Origin: Nostoc sp. 'Lobaria pulmonaria (5183) cyanobiont'
Lineage (GTDB): Bacteria; Cyanobacteriota; Cyanobacteriia; Cyanobacteriales; Nostocaceae
Length of the DNA stretch: 64,000 nucleotides
Direction: 5' to 3'
Assembly: GCF_002949795.1 (NCBI RefSeq)
Contig: NZ_CP026692.1
Span: 2,663,501-2,727,500, forward strand
The notes under the pieces are model-generated. The model ran no database searches. It was not told the origin of the DNA and worked only from the letters and a program-made list of their open reading frames with translations. The translations under genes were made by a program, and so were the position numbers. Positions 50,495 to 59,369 of the stretch are shown in pieces; the first letter of the stretch is position 1; the number at the start of each line of letters is the position of its first letter.

Positions 50495-51250
50495 TTATTT
50501 ATCCACAGGTGTTAGTTTTAAAGGATACAATGGCTCAGATCCATTTAATTGCCAAATTCTAAATACCAATACAACAGCTACAGTTAACCACACACAAGAA
50601 AATGATAAAGTCATTCCTGCTATAGGATTAGTTTGCCAATAAATTGCCGTCACCACTACAGCAGATAACCAAGGGCCTAAAATAACTACAGGTACAGCAG
50701 CACCTAATCTCCGTTCTACAGTAAAAATCGTATTCCAAGTATCCCCTAAAGCCAAATGTACCACAAACAAAATTAAAGGCAACACTAAAAAATGGTGATT
50801 CATTTGCTGCCAAACCAATACAGAAGAAATTACCCGCAAAACAGCAATTATCATCCAAACTATGGGAAATACTAAAGGTGGAGGAGACCATCTTGGTCTG
50901 ATTACCTGGTCATAGGTCTGACGAGAACGGGTATTATCTAAAAGAGAAAAAATTCGAGAACGGATACTTAATAGAGCAAAAAATAATCCAGTTAATAAAG
51001 TACTAAACCAACTGGCAAAATCAGAATTATTATCAATGAAAAACACTAACTTTTCCATTCCTAATAACACGATAATCATCACTAAGATTTGTAGGGTAGT
51101 CCCTAGTATATAAACTAAACCTGCTCTGATATCTAGTTCTTGTGTAGTAGCTATTGATGTGTTTAGATACTGTTGTTTATTCCCAGGTTTTACCCCCATC
51201 ACTGTATTAACGAACTGTTCAACTATTCCACTATTATTGGATTGATTCAT
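50495..51250 (-). CDS. TspO/MBR-like membrane protein
   Basis: A 251-residue protein. After a polar N-terminus there are about six to seven hydrophobic helices. The stretch RPRWSPPPLVFPIVWMIIAVL matches the conserved Pro/Trp motif between helices 1 and 2 of TspO/MBR proteins, and GDTWNTIFTVERRLG the helix 3-4 region (W-N-x-x-F). TspO binds tetrapyrroles, and in bacteria takes part in stress and pigment regulation. This cyanobacterial version is longer than usual, with two extra N-terminal helices. It sits convergent with the Rieske oxygenase. Confidence 0.8.
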   Translation of the reverse strand: MNQSNNSGIVEQFVNTVMGVKPGNKQQYLNTSIATTQELDIRAGLVYILGTTLQILVMIIVLLGMEKLVFFIDNNSDFASWFSTLLTGLFFALLSIRSRIFSLLDNTRSRQTYDQVIRPRWSPPPLVFPIVWMIIAVLRVISSVLVWQQMNHHFLVLPLILFVVHLALGDTWNTIFTVERRLGAAVPVVILGPWLSAVVVTAIYWQTNPIAGMTLSFSCVWLTVAVVLVFRIWQLNGSEPLYPLKLTPVDK

Positions 51251-51406
51251 AATTAATAGATTGCCCGTAGTTGGTAATTAGTAGTAATAAGTCATTATAT
51301 GATATTCTCATAGTTAAAAATAATTTTTATAGGTTTTTTTTACATCAAAGTTTATAAGTTCCGAATCTAATGTACAGTCTTTCGTAAGTGGGATTGAGGA
51401 AAAAAC

Positions 51407-52024
51407 GTGGAATTTCAGAAGTTATTGTATATTTTTACTCTAGTAAATATTGCTACGTTTGCTCTGAGTGTACCTGTGTTTGCTCAAATCACACAGACTC
51501 CCTTTAATTCTTCACAGTCGAATTGTCGTGCAACTAAAGTAAATACTCCAATTTTCAAAGAACCTTCAACATCATCCAACGCTATCAGAATATTGTCGGC
51601 AAAAACAAGGATTACTTTAGCATATATACCAGTTAGCGGAGATAGATTTGTTAGAATTAAATCTCCAACTTCAGGGTTTATTCAAACTGCTGTGCTGAAA
51701 TTTTGTCAGACGAATAACAACGCTCAAAACATCTGGAATAAACCTACTATTGGCAGTGTATGTCGGCAAATTGTCCGACAGGAAACTATACGTCGCCAAC
51801 CAAGTACAAAAGAACCTTTTATTACAACACTTTATCCAAACACAATTGTGTTTGTGAACTTGGTTACAGGTAAAATCGTTAAGTCATACAAATCTGAAAA
51901 TTACATTTGGGTAGAAATCGACCTTTCCAGAAGTTTTCCTGGAGAATTATCTGGTAATGGTTGGATGGTCAACACTGACTTAGTGAATACTCCTGGATTA
52001 AGCAGTCTGGCTTATTGTAGTTAG
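51407..52024 (+). CDS. Secreted protein with two SH3b domains
   Basis: A 205-residue protein starting GTG at 51407. A signal peptide (LYIFTLVNIATFALSVPVFA) is followed by two SH3-like halves. The first has TKVNTPIFKEPSTSSNAIRIL and GDRFVRIKSPTSGFIQTAVLKFC; the second has RQETIRRQPSTKEPFITTLYP and WVEIDLSRSF ending GNGWMVNTDLV. Bacterial SH3b domains often bind cell-wall peptides. No catalytic domain is attached. Five Cys may form disulphides. It is probably periplasmic; its role is unknown. Confidence 0.75.
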   Translation: MEFQKLLYIFTLVNIATFALSVPVFAQITQTPFNSSQSNCRATKVNTPIFKEPSTSSNAIRILSAKTRITLAYIPVSGDRFVRIKSPTSGFIQTAVLKFCQTNNNAQNIWNKPTIGSVCRQIVRQETIRRQPSTKEPFITTLYPNTIVFVNLVTGKIVKSYKSENYIWVEIDLSRSFPGELSGNGWMVNTDLVNTPGLSSLAYCS

Positions 52025-52059
52025 TAAATTATTTCTAAGTATGTTAACCAGGTAGAAAA

Positions 52060-52240
52060 GGGAGCATCCCAAATGTGCAAGTTGATTTTCATACGGTATT
52101 TTGACTTAGACGGAGAATGAAATAACGAACCGCAAAGGACGCATTCGCAAAGCGTCTCGTAGAGAAGAACACAAAGGAAAGAGGTTTTTATCGGGCTTTT
52201 GTACCAGTCCTGTATCTTTTGGCAAAATTGGGATGCTCCC
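52060..52240. mobile_element. 181-bp MITE with 13-bp TIRs and a 9-bp target duplication
   Basis: GGGAGCATCCCAA at the left and TTGGGATGCTCCC at the right are perfect 13-bp inverted repeats. GGTAGAAAA lies directly outside both ends (52051-52059 and 52241-52249). The 9-bp duplication points to a transposase of an IS family such as IS4/IS50-like, not the TA-type ones seen elsewhere in the window. No coding sequence. Confidence 0.92.
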
Positions 52241-52312
52241 GGTAGAAAACGTGTTTTACTCCTGTATTCTGATGTATATTCGCATTAATATAATAGTCAA
52301 TCCCTTCCCTAG

Positions 52313-52528
52313 AGAGACGAAGACCTTTGTGAAGAGGAAGAGGAAATCATTCAGCAGGTTTATCAAGCTTTTGGGCATCTTGACCCGATTGAAGTTGCTG
52401 AGTGGACTCATGACCTTCCAGAGTGGAAAAACCCTCATGTCTCTGCCATTTTGATTTTGGTAGAGGATATTCTCAAAAATCTGGGCAAGAGTGACGCATA
52501 TAGAGAGCGCATAGTGCTGGAAAACTGA
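52313..52528 (+). pseudogene. Remnant of a DUF4065/Panacea antitoxin-like gene (C-terminal part)
   Basis: From 52313 to the stop at 52528 one frame reads IIQQVYQAFGHLDPIEVAEW, then THDLPEWKNPHV and VEDILKNLGKSDAYRERI. It looks like the C-terminal half of Panacea (DUF4065) proteins, which end with similar L-x-x-x-x-x-x-T-H-x-x-x-x-W and E-x-I-L-x-x-x-G-K-S blocks. A TAG at 52310 stops the frame upstream and no N-terminal part is found, so it is a decayed fragment. Many DUF4065 proteins are antitoxins; no toxin gene is beside it. Family call is from memory and moderate. Confidence 0.6.
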
Positions 52529-52613
52529 GAAAAAATTAATTATATTTTTGACTTTGCCTGAAAAATAAGTAAGTATTAACACTAGTGATATTCCAAAGCA
52601 ATGAAAGTCGAAA

Positions 52614-53705
52614 ATGAAACGTCCAAATCGCCTTGCTTGGATGGGAGCGATCGCACTCGCTGCGATCGTTTTACTTAGTTTGTTCGCGGCTCCCAATAAT
52701 ACTAAAATTAACGCTGGCTCTACCTATAACCGAAACTCTGATGGCTATGGTGCTTGGTACGCTTTTATGCAACAACAGGGAATTTCTATTAAGCGCTGGC
52801 AAAAGCCTTTTAGTGATATTCAGCCAGAGAACAGCCCAGTTACCTTGCTACAGATAGGCGGCTATCCCAGGGAAACCACACTGGATAGTCAAGAGCGGGA
52901 ATGGGTAGAAAAAGGGAATACTTTAGTAATTTTGGGTGCGAAGGCGCGGGTTACAGAAGCGGAGTTTAGCACTATGCAAAAATCTCCTGAAGGTAATATT
53001 AAAATTGATACACGTAGACGATATAAAAAAGCTAACTCCCAGCAAGTTAATTTAGGCGATCGCTTTGGTGCTGTTGTCTGGAAAGAGAATTACAAAAAAG
53101 GAAAGGTGATTTTTTCTACTACTCCTTATTTAGCTGCCAACGCCTACCAAGATTATTTAAGTAATTTCAAGTATTTAGCTAGTTTGGTTATTGAAAAAAG
53201 TAATACAATATTTGTCGATGAATACATCCACGGCTATAAAGATGCCGATGTCAGAAAGAAAGAAAGTGAAGGAGATTTATCTAGTTTTATTGCTAAAACT
53301 CCTTTATTTCCAATATTGATCCAGGTAGGTATCCTGCTATTAGTGCTAGTTTGGGCGCAGAATCGCCGCTTTGGTAAGCCTGTAGCTTTAGATACACCAG
53401 TTGTAGATAATAGCGAGGCATATATCCAAGCTTTAGCCGGGGTGTTGCAGAAAGCTGATACCACCGACTTTGTTGTTGAAATGGTGGGTAAACAAGAACA
53501 ACTACAACTTCAAAAAGCCTTGGGATTAGGGCAAGTACTTTTAGAACGTCAAGCCTTGATCGATTTCTGGATAGAAAAAACAGGCGCAAGTGCAGCAGAA
53601 CTAGATGCAGTTTTAAAGCTACAATCTCGCAAACAACCCATCAGTGAACGAGACCTGTTAAGCTGGTTGGGGAAATGGCGAACCATTAGGGAAATTAAAA
53701 ATTAA
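52614..53705 (+). CDS. DUF4350 membrane protein
   Basis: A 363-residue protein. An N-terminal helix (about 9-26) precedes an extracytoplasmic domain (GAWYAFMQQQGISIKRWQKPF; LVILGAKARVTEAEF; GKVIFSTTPYLAANAYQDYLSNF). A second helix (about 229-246) leads to a soluble tail. This is the DUF4350 layout, seen beside MoxR ATPases in many bacteria. The MoxR gene follows 60 bp later on the same strand. Together they probably form a membrane complex-assembly system in which the DUF58 protein at 13871 may be the third partner. Confidence 0.85.
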   Translation: MKRPNRLAWMGAIALAAIVLLSLFAAPNNTKINAGSTYNRNSDGYGAWYAFMQQQGISIKRWQKPFSDIQPENSPVTLLQIGGYPRETTLDSQEREWVEKGNTLVILGAKARVTEAEFSTMQKSPEGNIKIDTRRRYKKANSQQVNLGDRFGAVVWKENYKKGKVIFSTTPYLAANAYQDYLSNFKYLASLVIEKSNTIFVDEYIHGYKDADVRKKESEGDLSSFIAKTPLFPILIQVGILLLVLVWAQNRRFGKPVALDTPVVDNSEAYIQALAGVLQKADTTDFVVEMVGKQEQLQLQKALGLGQVLLERQALIDFWIEKTGASAAELDAVLKLQSRKQPISERDLLSWLGKWRTIREIKN

Positions 53706-53765
53706 TTTTTAATTTTTTGGAATTATTCATAGTATTTCTGGGTTGGTTGTTTATCAATAAAAAAT

Positions 53766-54716
53766 ATGAGTGAAACACATCCTATCTTAATTCGTCTTGG
53801 TCAAGGTCTTAATCAAGTAATTGTCGGACAATCTAGCTTAATACAGCAAGTTTTAGTAGCACTGCTAGCGGGTGGGCACGTAATTTTAGAAGGAGTTCCC
53901 GGAACTGGTAAAACCCTACTAGTAAAAGTGTTGGCACAGTTAATTAAAGGGGAGTTTCGCCGGATTCAATTAACACCTGATGTTTTACCTTCAGATATTA
54001 CTGGTACAAATATTTTTGACTTGAATAGCCGCAATTTCACTTTGAAAAAAGGGCCAATATTTACTGAAGTATTGCTAGCGGACGAAATCAACCGTACTCC
54101 GCCCAAGACACAAGCAGCGCTGCTAGAAGCAATGGAAGAGATGCAAGTAACGCTCGATGGCGAAAGTTTGCCTTTACCAGATTTATTTTGGGTAATTGCG
54201 ACACAAAATCCCCTGGAATTTGAGGGTACTTATCCTTTACCAGAGGCACAGTTAGACAGATTTTTATTTAAACTGGTGGTAGATTACCCCGATCGATCTG
54301 CTGAAAAGCAAATGTTACTCAATCGTCAGGCGGGTTTTGCAGCACGACGTTTAGATATTAGTCGTTTGAAACCAATCGCAACAGTAGCCGACATTTTGCA
54401 AGCACGACAAGCAGTCAAAGAAGTTAAAGTATCAGAAGCGATCGTTGATTATTTGTTGGCGTTGGTGACAATATCGCGTCAATATCCTGATTTGACTTTG
54501 GGTGCATCACCCCGCGCTACCGGTGCTTGGTTGCAGACATCTCAAGCCCTAGCGTGGTTAGCGGGAAGGGATTTTGTAACGCCAGATGATGTAAAAGCAG
54601 TTGCATCACCGTTGCTACGTCATCGTCTTATATTGAAACCAGAAGCAATGCTGGATGGTTTACAAATGGATGCGGTAATTGCGTCGGTAATTAATCAAGT
54701 ACCAGTTCCGAGGTGA
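53766..54716 (+). CDS. MoxR-family AAA+ ATPase
   Basis: A 316-residue ATPase. Walker A is GVPGTGKTL near residues 42-50, Walker B LLADEINR near 100, and the MoxR-specific blocks PDVLPSDITG and ATQNPLEFEGTYPLPEAQLDRF are present, plus a C-terminal lid (GASPRATGAW, sensor 2 Arg). MoxR proteins act as chaperones for metal-enzyme or membrane-complex maturation, usually with a DUF58/vWA partner. Here the DUF4350 gene directly precedes it, but the DUF58 gene is far away at 13871. No upstream promoter is apparent in the 60-bp gap, so the two form an operon. Confidence 0.95.
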   Translation: MSETHPILIRLGQGLNQVIVGQSSLIQQVLVALLAGGHVILEGVPGTGKTLLVKVLAQLIKGEFRRIQLTPDVLPSDITGTNIFDLNSRNFTLKKGPIFTEVLLADEINRTPPKTQAALLEAMEEMQVTLDGESLPLPDLFWVIATQNPLEFEGTYPLPEAQLDRFLFKLVVDYPDRSAEKQMLLNRQAGFAARRLDISRLKPIATVADILQARQAVKEVKVSEAIVDYLLALVTISRQYPDLTLGASPRATGAWLQTSQALAWLAGRDFVTPDDVKAVASPLLRHRLILKPEAMLDGLQMDAVIASVINQVPVPR

Positions 54717-55102
54717 AAAAATTAAACCTCTTGCGTGAATGTAAAATTTGCCCTCATCCCCCAACCCCTTCTCCCAATTTTGGGAGAAGGGGAGCCAATT
54801 TCAAAGTCCCTCTCCCAAACTTGGGAGAGGGATTTAGGGTGAGGGCTAATTAGTTATGATTCCTAATCCAAAATCAGATCGCACCTCTAGATTTGCACTT
54901 TTCTGTATAGCTTGAAATATTCATTTCCAATTAAAATAAGCGCATACTTCACTGAGTTAGGGCTAAAAGATACAAGATATGACTCTCAAGTTAAACGTCA
55001 AAGAGGAAGAAATTTTTCATAAAGCTTAAGGAAACTTTGAATTTGGATGAAAATATGGTAGTAATAAATTTAAAATAACATCAAGTTTTTGGATATTTAC
55101 CA
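54717..55102. other. Intergenic region with a twin-hairpin repeat
   Basis: About 390 bp. The repeat at 54750-54846 occupies its left part. The segment AAACCTCTTGCGTGAA at 54725 resembles the left end of the 35856 MITE, but no right end is found. Nothing else was supported. Confidence 0.5.
54750..54846. repeat. Twin-hairpin dispersed repeat, copy 2 (inverted)
   Basis: This 97-bp stretch is the reverse complement of 6292-6383, with a few differences (for example CCCAAACTTGGG against CCCAAGCTTGGG). It probably also ends the MoxR transcript. Confidence 0.85.
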
Positions 55103-55678
55103 GTGGAAAAAAAGCTGGGTATTCTTGTTGTAGATGACCACTAATTAATTTTAACTGGTACGCTCGATGTCTTAAGTTGACAGTATCCTTTATCTGCGAT
55201 CGCTAAGGCTCAGACAACAAAAGAGACACTTTCTCAACTTCAATATCATCACTTTGACCTGATTGTGATGGATTTATCAATTCCCGATCGCCAAGGAGAG
55301 ACAGTAGAAATTGATACCGGAATTAAGCTGTTGCAAACTTTGCTCCAAGAATATCCCCATCAGAATTTTATGGTGCAAACTAGTTATGTGAAAGCGTTAA
55401 TTCGGATCAAACACGAGATTGATAATCATCAAGCTGGATTTGCGATCGCAGATAAAGGATTACCCAAAAATGAAATGCTAATGCGGGTTAATTTGGCCCT
55501 TCATGGTGCAACTCACACCAAAGACATCAAAACGGGAATCGAACTCAAACCAGAATGGTTGGAAGTGTTGCGGTTAGCTTTTGAAGAGAGTTTGACAGAT
55601 AAAGCGATCGCGATGACAACATTACTGATAAAATATGCAAAATGCGAGAACTTTACCCAGCGATCGAGCCTTACTTAG
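55103..55678 (+). pseudogene. LuxR-type response regulator with two in-frame stops and no HTH
   Basis: A GTG at 55103 starts KKLGILVVDDH, the first strand of a receiver domain. The frame then meets TAA at 55142 and TGA at 55178, but in the same frame continues as a recognisable receiver: QYHHFDLIVMDLSIPD holds the phosphorylated Asp. The following residues KPEWLEVLRLAFEESLTDKAIAM match the start of the LuxR helix-turn-helix of cyanobacterial regulators, which then ends in unrelated residues at 55678. So the HTH is missing and the stops kill the gene. The 3' end overlaps the start of the next gene, whose upstream region was probably fused here. Confidence 0.85.
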
Positions 55679-56580
55679 AAGGTAGTTTACAAGTTTCCGA
55701 CCTTCATACTATCCATTTTGAAGAGTCAGGAAACCCGCAAGGTCAACCCATCGTTTTGCTGCATGGGGGCCCTGGTGGTGGATGTCCAGCTTTTTATCGG
55801 CAATATTTCCACCCAGAAAAATGGCGGTTAGTCATGTTTGACCAGCGCGGTTGTGGTCAAAGTACTCCCCATGCCGAATTACGAGAAAACACCACTTGGG
55901 ATTTAGTCAGTGATATTGAAAAACTGCGCCAACATTTAGGTATAGAAAAGTGGGCGGTTTTCGGTGGTAGTTGGGGTAGCACTTTATCATTAGCCTACAG
56001 TCAAACCCATCCCTCTCGATGCACGGGATTAATTCTGCGTGGGATTTTTATGCTGAGACAAAAGGAGTTGCGCTGGTTCTACCAAGAGGGTGCTAGCTAT
56101 ATTTTTCCTGATGCTTGGGAAGAATATCTCAAACCAATTCCTATAGATGAACGTAACGATCTGATCGCAGCATATTACAAGCAATTGACCAATCCAGATT
56201 TAGAAATTCAATTAACAGCAGCGCGTGCTTGGTCAATTTGGGAAGCTAGTACTAGTAGACTTTTCTTAGACCCAGAACTCATGCAAAAGTTTGGCGAAAG
56301 TGAATTTGCTTCCGCTTTTGCTCGGATTGAATGCCATTACTTTATGAATAAAGGATTTTTTGAAACAGAAGATCAATTACTTATAAATGTAGACCGCATC
56401 CGCCATATTCCGGCTGTAATTGTTCAGGGGCGCTATGATGTAGTCTGCCCGATGACATCAGCTTGGGAATTACATCGCGCTTGGCCAGAAGCAGAATTTA
56501 TAGTGGTTCCTGATGCCGGACATTCGATGAGTGAACCAGGGATTTGCAGTGCTTTGATTGAAGCAACAGATAATATTTAA
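55642..56580 (+). CDS. pip: Proline iminopeptidase
   Basis: A 312-residue cytosolic peptidase that removes N-terminal proline. HGGPGGG is the oxyanion motif, Ser lies in GGSWGS, Asp in GRYDVVCP and His in AGHSMSE, which is the complete triad. RGIFMLRQKEL and WEASTSRL are family blocks. Length is normal. The ATG at 55642 gives MRELYPAIEPY, the usual start. The dead response regulator frame overlaps it by 37 bp on the same strand, in a different frame. The gene looks intact. Confidence 0.95.
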   Translation: MRELYPAIEPYLEGSLQVSDLHTIHFEESGNPQGQPIVLLHGGPGGGCPAFYRQYFHPEKWRLVMFDQRGCGQSTPHAELRENTTWDLVSDIEKLRQHLGIEKWAVFGGSWGSTLSLAYSQTHPSRCTGLILRGIFMLRQKELRWFYQEGASYIFPDAWEEYLKPIPIDERNDLIAAYYKQLTNPDLEIQLTAARAWSIWEASTSRLFLDPELMQKFGESEFASAFARIECHYFMNKGFFETEDQLLINVDRIRHIPAVIVQGRYDVVCPMTSAWELHRAWPEAEFIVVPDAGHSMSEPGICSALIEATDNI

Positions 56581-56790
56581 TTCGGTTGAATACTTAGCTT
56601 CGGAGACGGGGATATAAAATCAAACCCACGACAAGGCAATCTTTAGCAGGATGCGAGGGGATTTTGCAGTACCTACTTTGTTTGATGGTAATCTTGCAAA
56701 CAGTATCGCGACAATCGATATTGAATTGGTCTTTGATCCAGGAGACTAAATTAAAATGAAGTTGGACTCAAAAGCTGATAAAACTAGCTT
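56581..56790. other. Intergenic region with a possible short gene fragment
   Basis: From 56651 a frame of 32 residues (MRGDFAVPTLFDGNLANSIA, then TIDIELVFDPGD) ends at 56749. It could be the tail of a lost gene, but I do not recognise it. Confidence 0.3.
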
Positions 56791-57606
56791 ATGCAAGACT
56801 CTAAACAAGAAATAAATGCCAGAGCTTCTATAGATTTAGAACAGCGAAGAAATTGGTATTCTCCCGTAGCTGATGTTTATTACAACGCCAGACCACAATA
56901 TCCAAAGCAACTGATCGAGCGGTCTGTCGTTTTAGCCCAACTTGACTCAGATGCATCGATTCTTGAGGTCGGTTGTGGTCCAGGAAATGCGACGGTAGCT
57001 TTTGCTCAATTTGGTTTTTCAATGACGTGTATTGAGCCAAACCAGGATTTTTGTCGTTTGGCACAACGCAACTGTGCAACCTATCCAAACGTTGCAATCT
57101 ACAACACCTCATTTGAGGAGTGGGAACTGGAAGCAAAACAGTTCAATGCCGTTCTATCTGCTAATGCCTTTCACTGGATACCGTCAGAAATTCGGTATGC
57201 CAAGGCAGCTACGGCATTACGCGACAACGGGTTTCTCATCTTACTATGGAATCTCAGACCTGAACTGAAATATGAAGTTTACCAAGCGATCGAGGAAGTG
57301 TATCAAGCCTATGCTCCTTCACTTATCCGGTATGAAGGTGCAGAAACTCAAGCGGAAATTTTGAGAGGGTTTGAACAAGACATTCTAGACTCTGGTTATT
57401 TTAAGGAGTTGGTAACTGAGCAAATCGCGTGTGAGGTGACGTACAGCATCGATGACTTCCTTAAGTTATTAAATACCATGAGCAGACTGGAGCCAAAGGC
57501 GAAGGAGTTGCTATTTGCAGGATTGCGGGAAAAGCTGAGGAACTTTGGAGACAGTGTACACCTCTCGTTTCTTTCTGCCGTTCACGTTGCCCAAAAAGAT
57601 GGATAA
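56791..57606 (+). CDS. Class I SAM-dependent methyltransferase
   Basis: A 271-residue enzyme. ILEVGCGPGNATVAFAQFGF is motif I of the SAM-binding fold, CIEPNQDF the acidic motif II, and NAVLSANAFHWI the motif after strand 4, in which W-I is common in the ubiquinone/menaquinone-type group. The C-terminal half is helical. The substrate is not identified. It stands alone, about 210 bp after the proline iminopeptidase. No signal peptide, so it is cytosolic. Confidence 0.9.
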   Translation: MQDSKQEINARASIDLEQRRNWYSPVADVYYNARPQYPKQLIERSVVLAQLDSDASILEVGCGPGNATVAFAQFGFSMTCIEPNQDFCRLAQRNCATYPNVAIYNTSFEEWELEAKQFNAVLSANAFHWIPSEIRYAKAATALRDNGFLILLWNLRPELKYEVYQAIEEVYQAYAPSLIRYEGAETQAEILRGFEQDILDSGYFKELVTEQIACEVTYSIDDFLKLLNTMSRLEPKAKELLFAGLREKLRNFGDSVHLSFLSAVHVAQKDG

Positions 57607-57737
57607 GCTGTTGAATTTGTTATGTAATGACGCAGCAGAACAAGTCATTGGAGCAGACGTGCATAACCCTTGTGAAATTGGAAACTTATACTGTATATGA
57701 AGCATCAGTGTAAGTAGTTCACCACAAAAAAAGAGAT

Positions 57738-58379
57738 ATGCGAATTCTATTTATGGAAAGCAGTCTGTTATTGCTCCTGACTGCGGTGACAACTGGCTGT
57801 GTTGGTTCTCCCTCTGTTACCAAACAGACACAAGCCTTACCAACAATCACTGAACAGCCGACGAAAGAAGCTGTGTTGACCTCAACACCCACACCGACTG
57901 AAAAAACTACAGAAAATTCTACCCCTGAAGCCACTACTGCCACAAATCCGAGGCGCTGTGAAACTAGTCAATTGTCAGTGCGCCGAGTCTCTGAAGATGC
58001 TGGCGTTGGGAATGTTGCAATTACCTATAACTTCACCAATAACGGCTCATCTCCTTGTAGCCTCTACGGTTATCCAGGATTGGGACTACTGGATGCAAAA
58101 GATCAACCTTTGCAGGGAATTAAAGTTATTCGCTCCCAGGACACTTACTTTTCAAGTAAGCAACTTCGACAACAAGTAACTCTAGCTCCTGGAAAACAAG
58201 CCTCATTTCAGATAGCATACAACCACATTAGTTCCCCGGAGAAAAACTGCCCAATGTCTAGTAAAATTCAAATCACACCTCCTAATGCTTACGATCGCTT
58301 TACCCTTACAGAACAAATCAAGCCTTGTACAGGCAAAGTTAGAGTGACTCCAGTACGAGCCGCTAACACTCAACCCTAG
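57738..58379 (+). CDS. DUF4232 lipoprotein
   Basis: A 213-residue protein with a lipobox: LLTAVTTGCV, Cys at residue 21, so it should be lipid-anchored outside the inner membrane. A Thr/Pro/Glu-rich linker (LTSTPTPTEKTTEN) leads to a DUF4232 domain, with AITYNFTNNGSSPCSLYGYPGLGLLDAKDQPL as its hallmark. Three to four Cys in the domain likely pair. DUF4232 proteins occur widely in actinobacteria and cyanobacteria and have no known function. Confidence 0.85.
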   Translation: MRILFMESSLLLLLTAVTTGCVGSPSVTKQTQALPTITEQPTKEAVLTSTPTPTEKTTENSTPEATTATNPRRCETSQLSVRRVSEDAGVGNVAITYNFTNNGSSPCSLYGYPGLGLLDAKDQPLQGIKVIRSQDTYFSSKQLRQQVTLAPGKQASFQIAYNHISSPEKNCPMSSKIQITPPNAYDRFTLTEQIKPCTGKVRVTPVRAANTQP

Positions 58380-58479
58380 TAAATTTCTGTAATTTACTCA
58401 AAGATCCAGAAAAAGCATAAATTTAATCAAAGCCTCTGATAAGTTCAGGATTGTACTAATCAAAAAGGTTAAAAATTTT

Positions 58480-59271
58480 ATGGAAGGAATTGATGTTGCC
58501 GATCAAGATGGCAGAGTAGATTGGACGGCAGTAAAAAACTCTGGTAAAACTTTTGCGTTTGTCAAAGCCACAGAAGGAGCTAGCATCAAAGATTCTGCTT
58601 TTGCTCATCACTGGCAAACCATGAAAGCTGTTGGTATTATTCGGGGTGCTTATCATTTTTTTCACCCTCATACATCTGACCCGGTTCAGCAAGCAAAGGA
58701 ATTCTTAAAAACGCTGGGCAAATTAGAACCAGGAGACTTACCACCAGTCCTAGATGTAGAGGTAACTGACAAAGTAAATAGTCAAGCTGTAATTAATGCA
58801 GCCAAACAGTGGTTGGCAGAGGTAGAAAAAGCCCTTCTACAACAAACAAAAAAACCAATCAAACCAATTATTTATACCTTCCCCAGTTTCTGGACAGAAC
58901 TTGGTAATCCATCTGATTTTGCTAATTATCCGTTATGGATTGCCCACTATGGAACTAGAAACCCAACGATTCCTGGTGCTTGGCAGGGACAATATTTAAT
59001 CCATCAATATGAAGGTGATATATCTGGTGTAACTGGTGTTAGTGGTCGAGCCGATTTGAATAGATTTAATGGATTGCAGCTAGGAGATTCTGGGCTGAGA
59101 GTAAAACAATTACAACAGCAATTAAAAGATATTGGATTATATACTGATGCCATTGATGGGCGTTTTTCTGAGTCAGTTAAGAATGCAATTGTTAGTTTCC
59201 AAACATCTAAGAAATTGCAGGCTGATGGAATTGTCGGTATAAAAACTTGGGTAGCTTTACTATGGATTTAA
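58480..59271 (+). CDS. GH25 lysozyme with C-terminal peptidoglycan-binding domain
   Basis: A 263-residue muramidase. The GH25 catalytic residues sit at Asp5 (GIDVADQDG), Asp92 and Glu94 (LDVEV). The family blocks FVKATEGASIKD, GAYHFFHPH and LWIAHYG are present. Residues 200-263 form a PG_binding_1 domain (LGDSGLRVKQLQQQLKDIGLY and DGRFSESVKNAIVSFQ). No signal peptide can be seen, so export would need a holin-like or non-classical route, or another start upstream. It may act in cell-wall turnover, prey attack or phage-like lysis; sequence does not decide. Confidence 0.92.
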   Translation: MEGIDVADQDGRVDWTAVKNSGKTFAFVKATEGASIKDSAFAHHWQTMKAVGIIRGAYHFFHPHTSDPVQQAKEFLKTLGKLEPGDLPPVLDVEVTDKVNSQAVINAAKQWLAEVEKALLQQTKKPIKPIIYTFPSFWTELGNPSDFANYPLWIAHYGTRNPTIPGAWQGQYLIHQYEGDISGVTGVSGRADLNRFNGLQLGDSGLRVKQLQQQLKDIGLYTDAIDGRFSESVKNAIVSFQTSKKLQADGIVGIKTWVALLWI

Positions 59272-59369
59272 GTAAGTAGGTGTGAATAAACAAAGGTTTG
59301 TGTCAACGCTTCCAAACCTTTAATTAATTTTATATTGTATAGTATAGCTTAATTTGTTACGGTAATTAC

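Larger units (their letters stand above)
52025..52613. other. Gap with a MITE and a dead gene fragment
   Basis: About 590 bp. The MITE at 52060-52240 and the C-terminal remnant at 52313-52528 account for most of it. The last 85 bp should carry the promoter of the DUF4350 gene. Confidence 0.6.
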
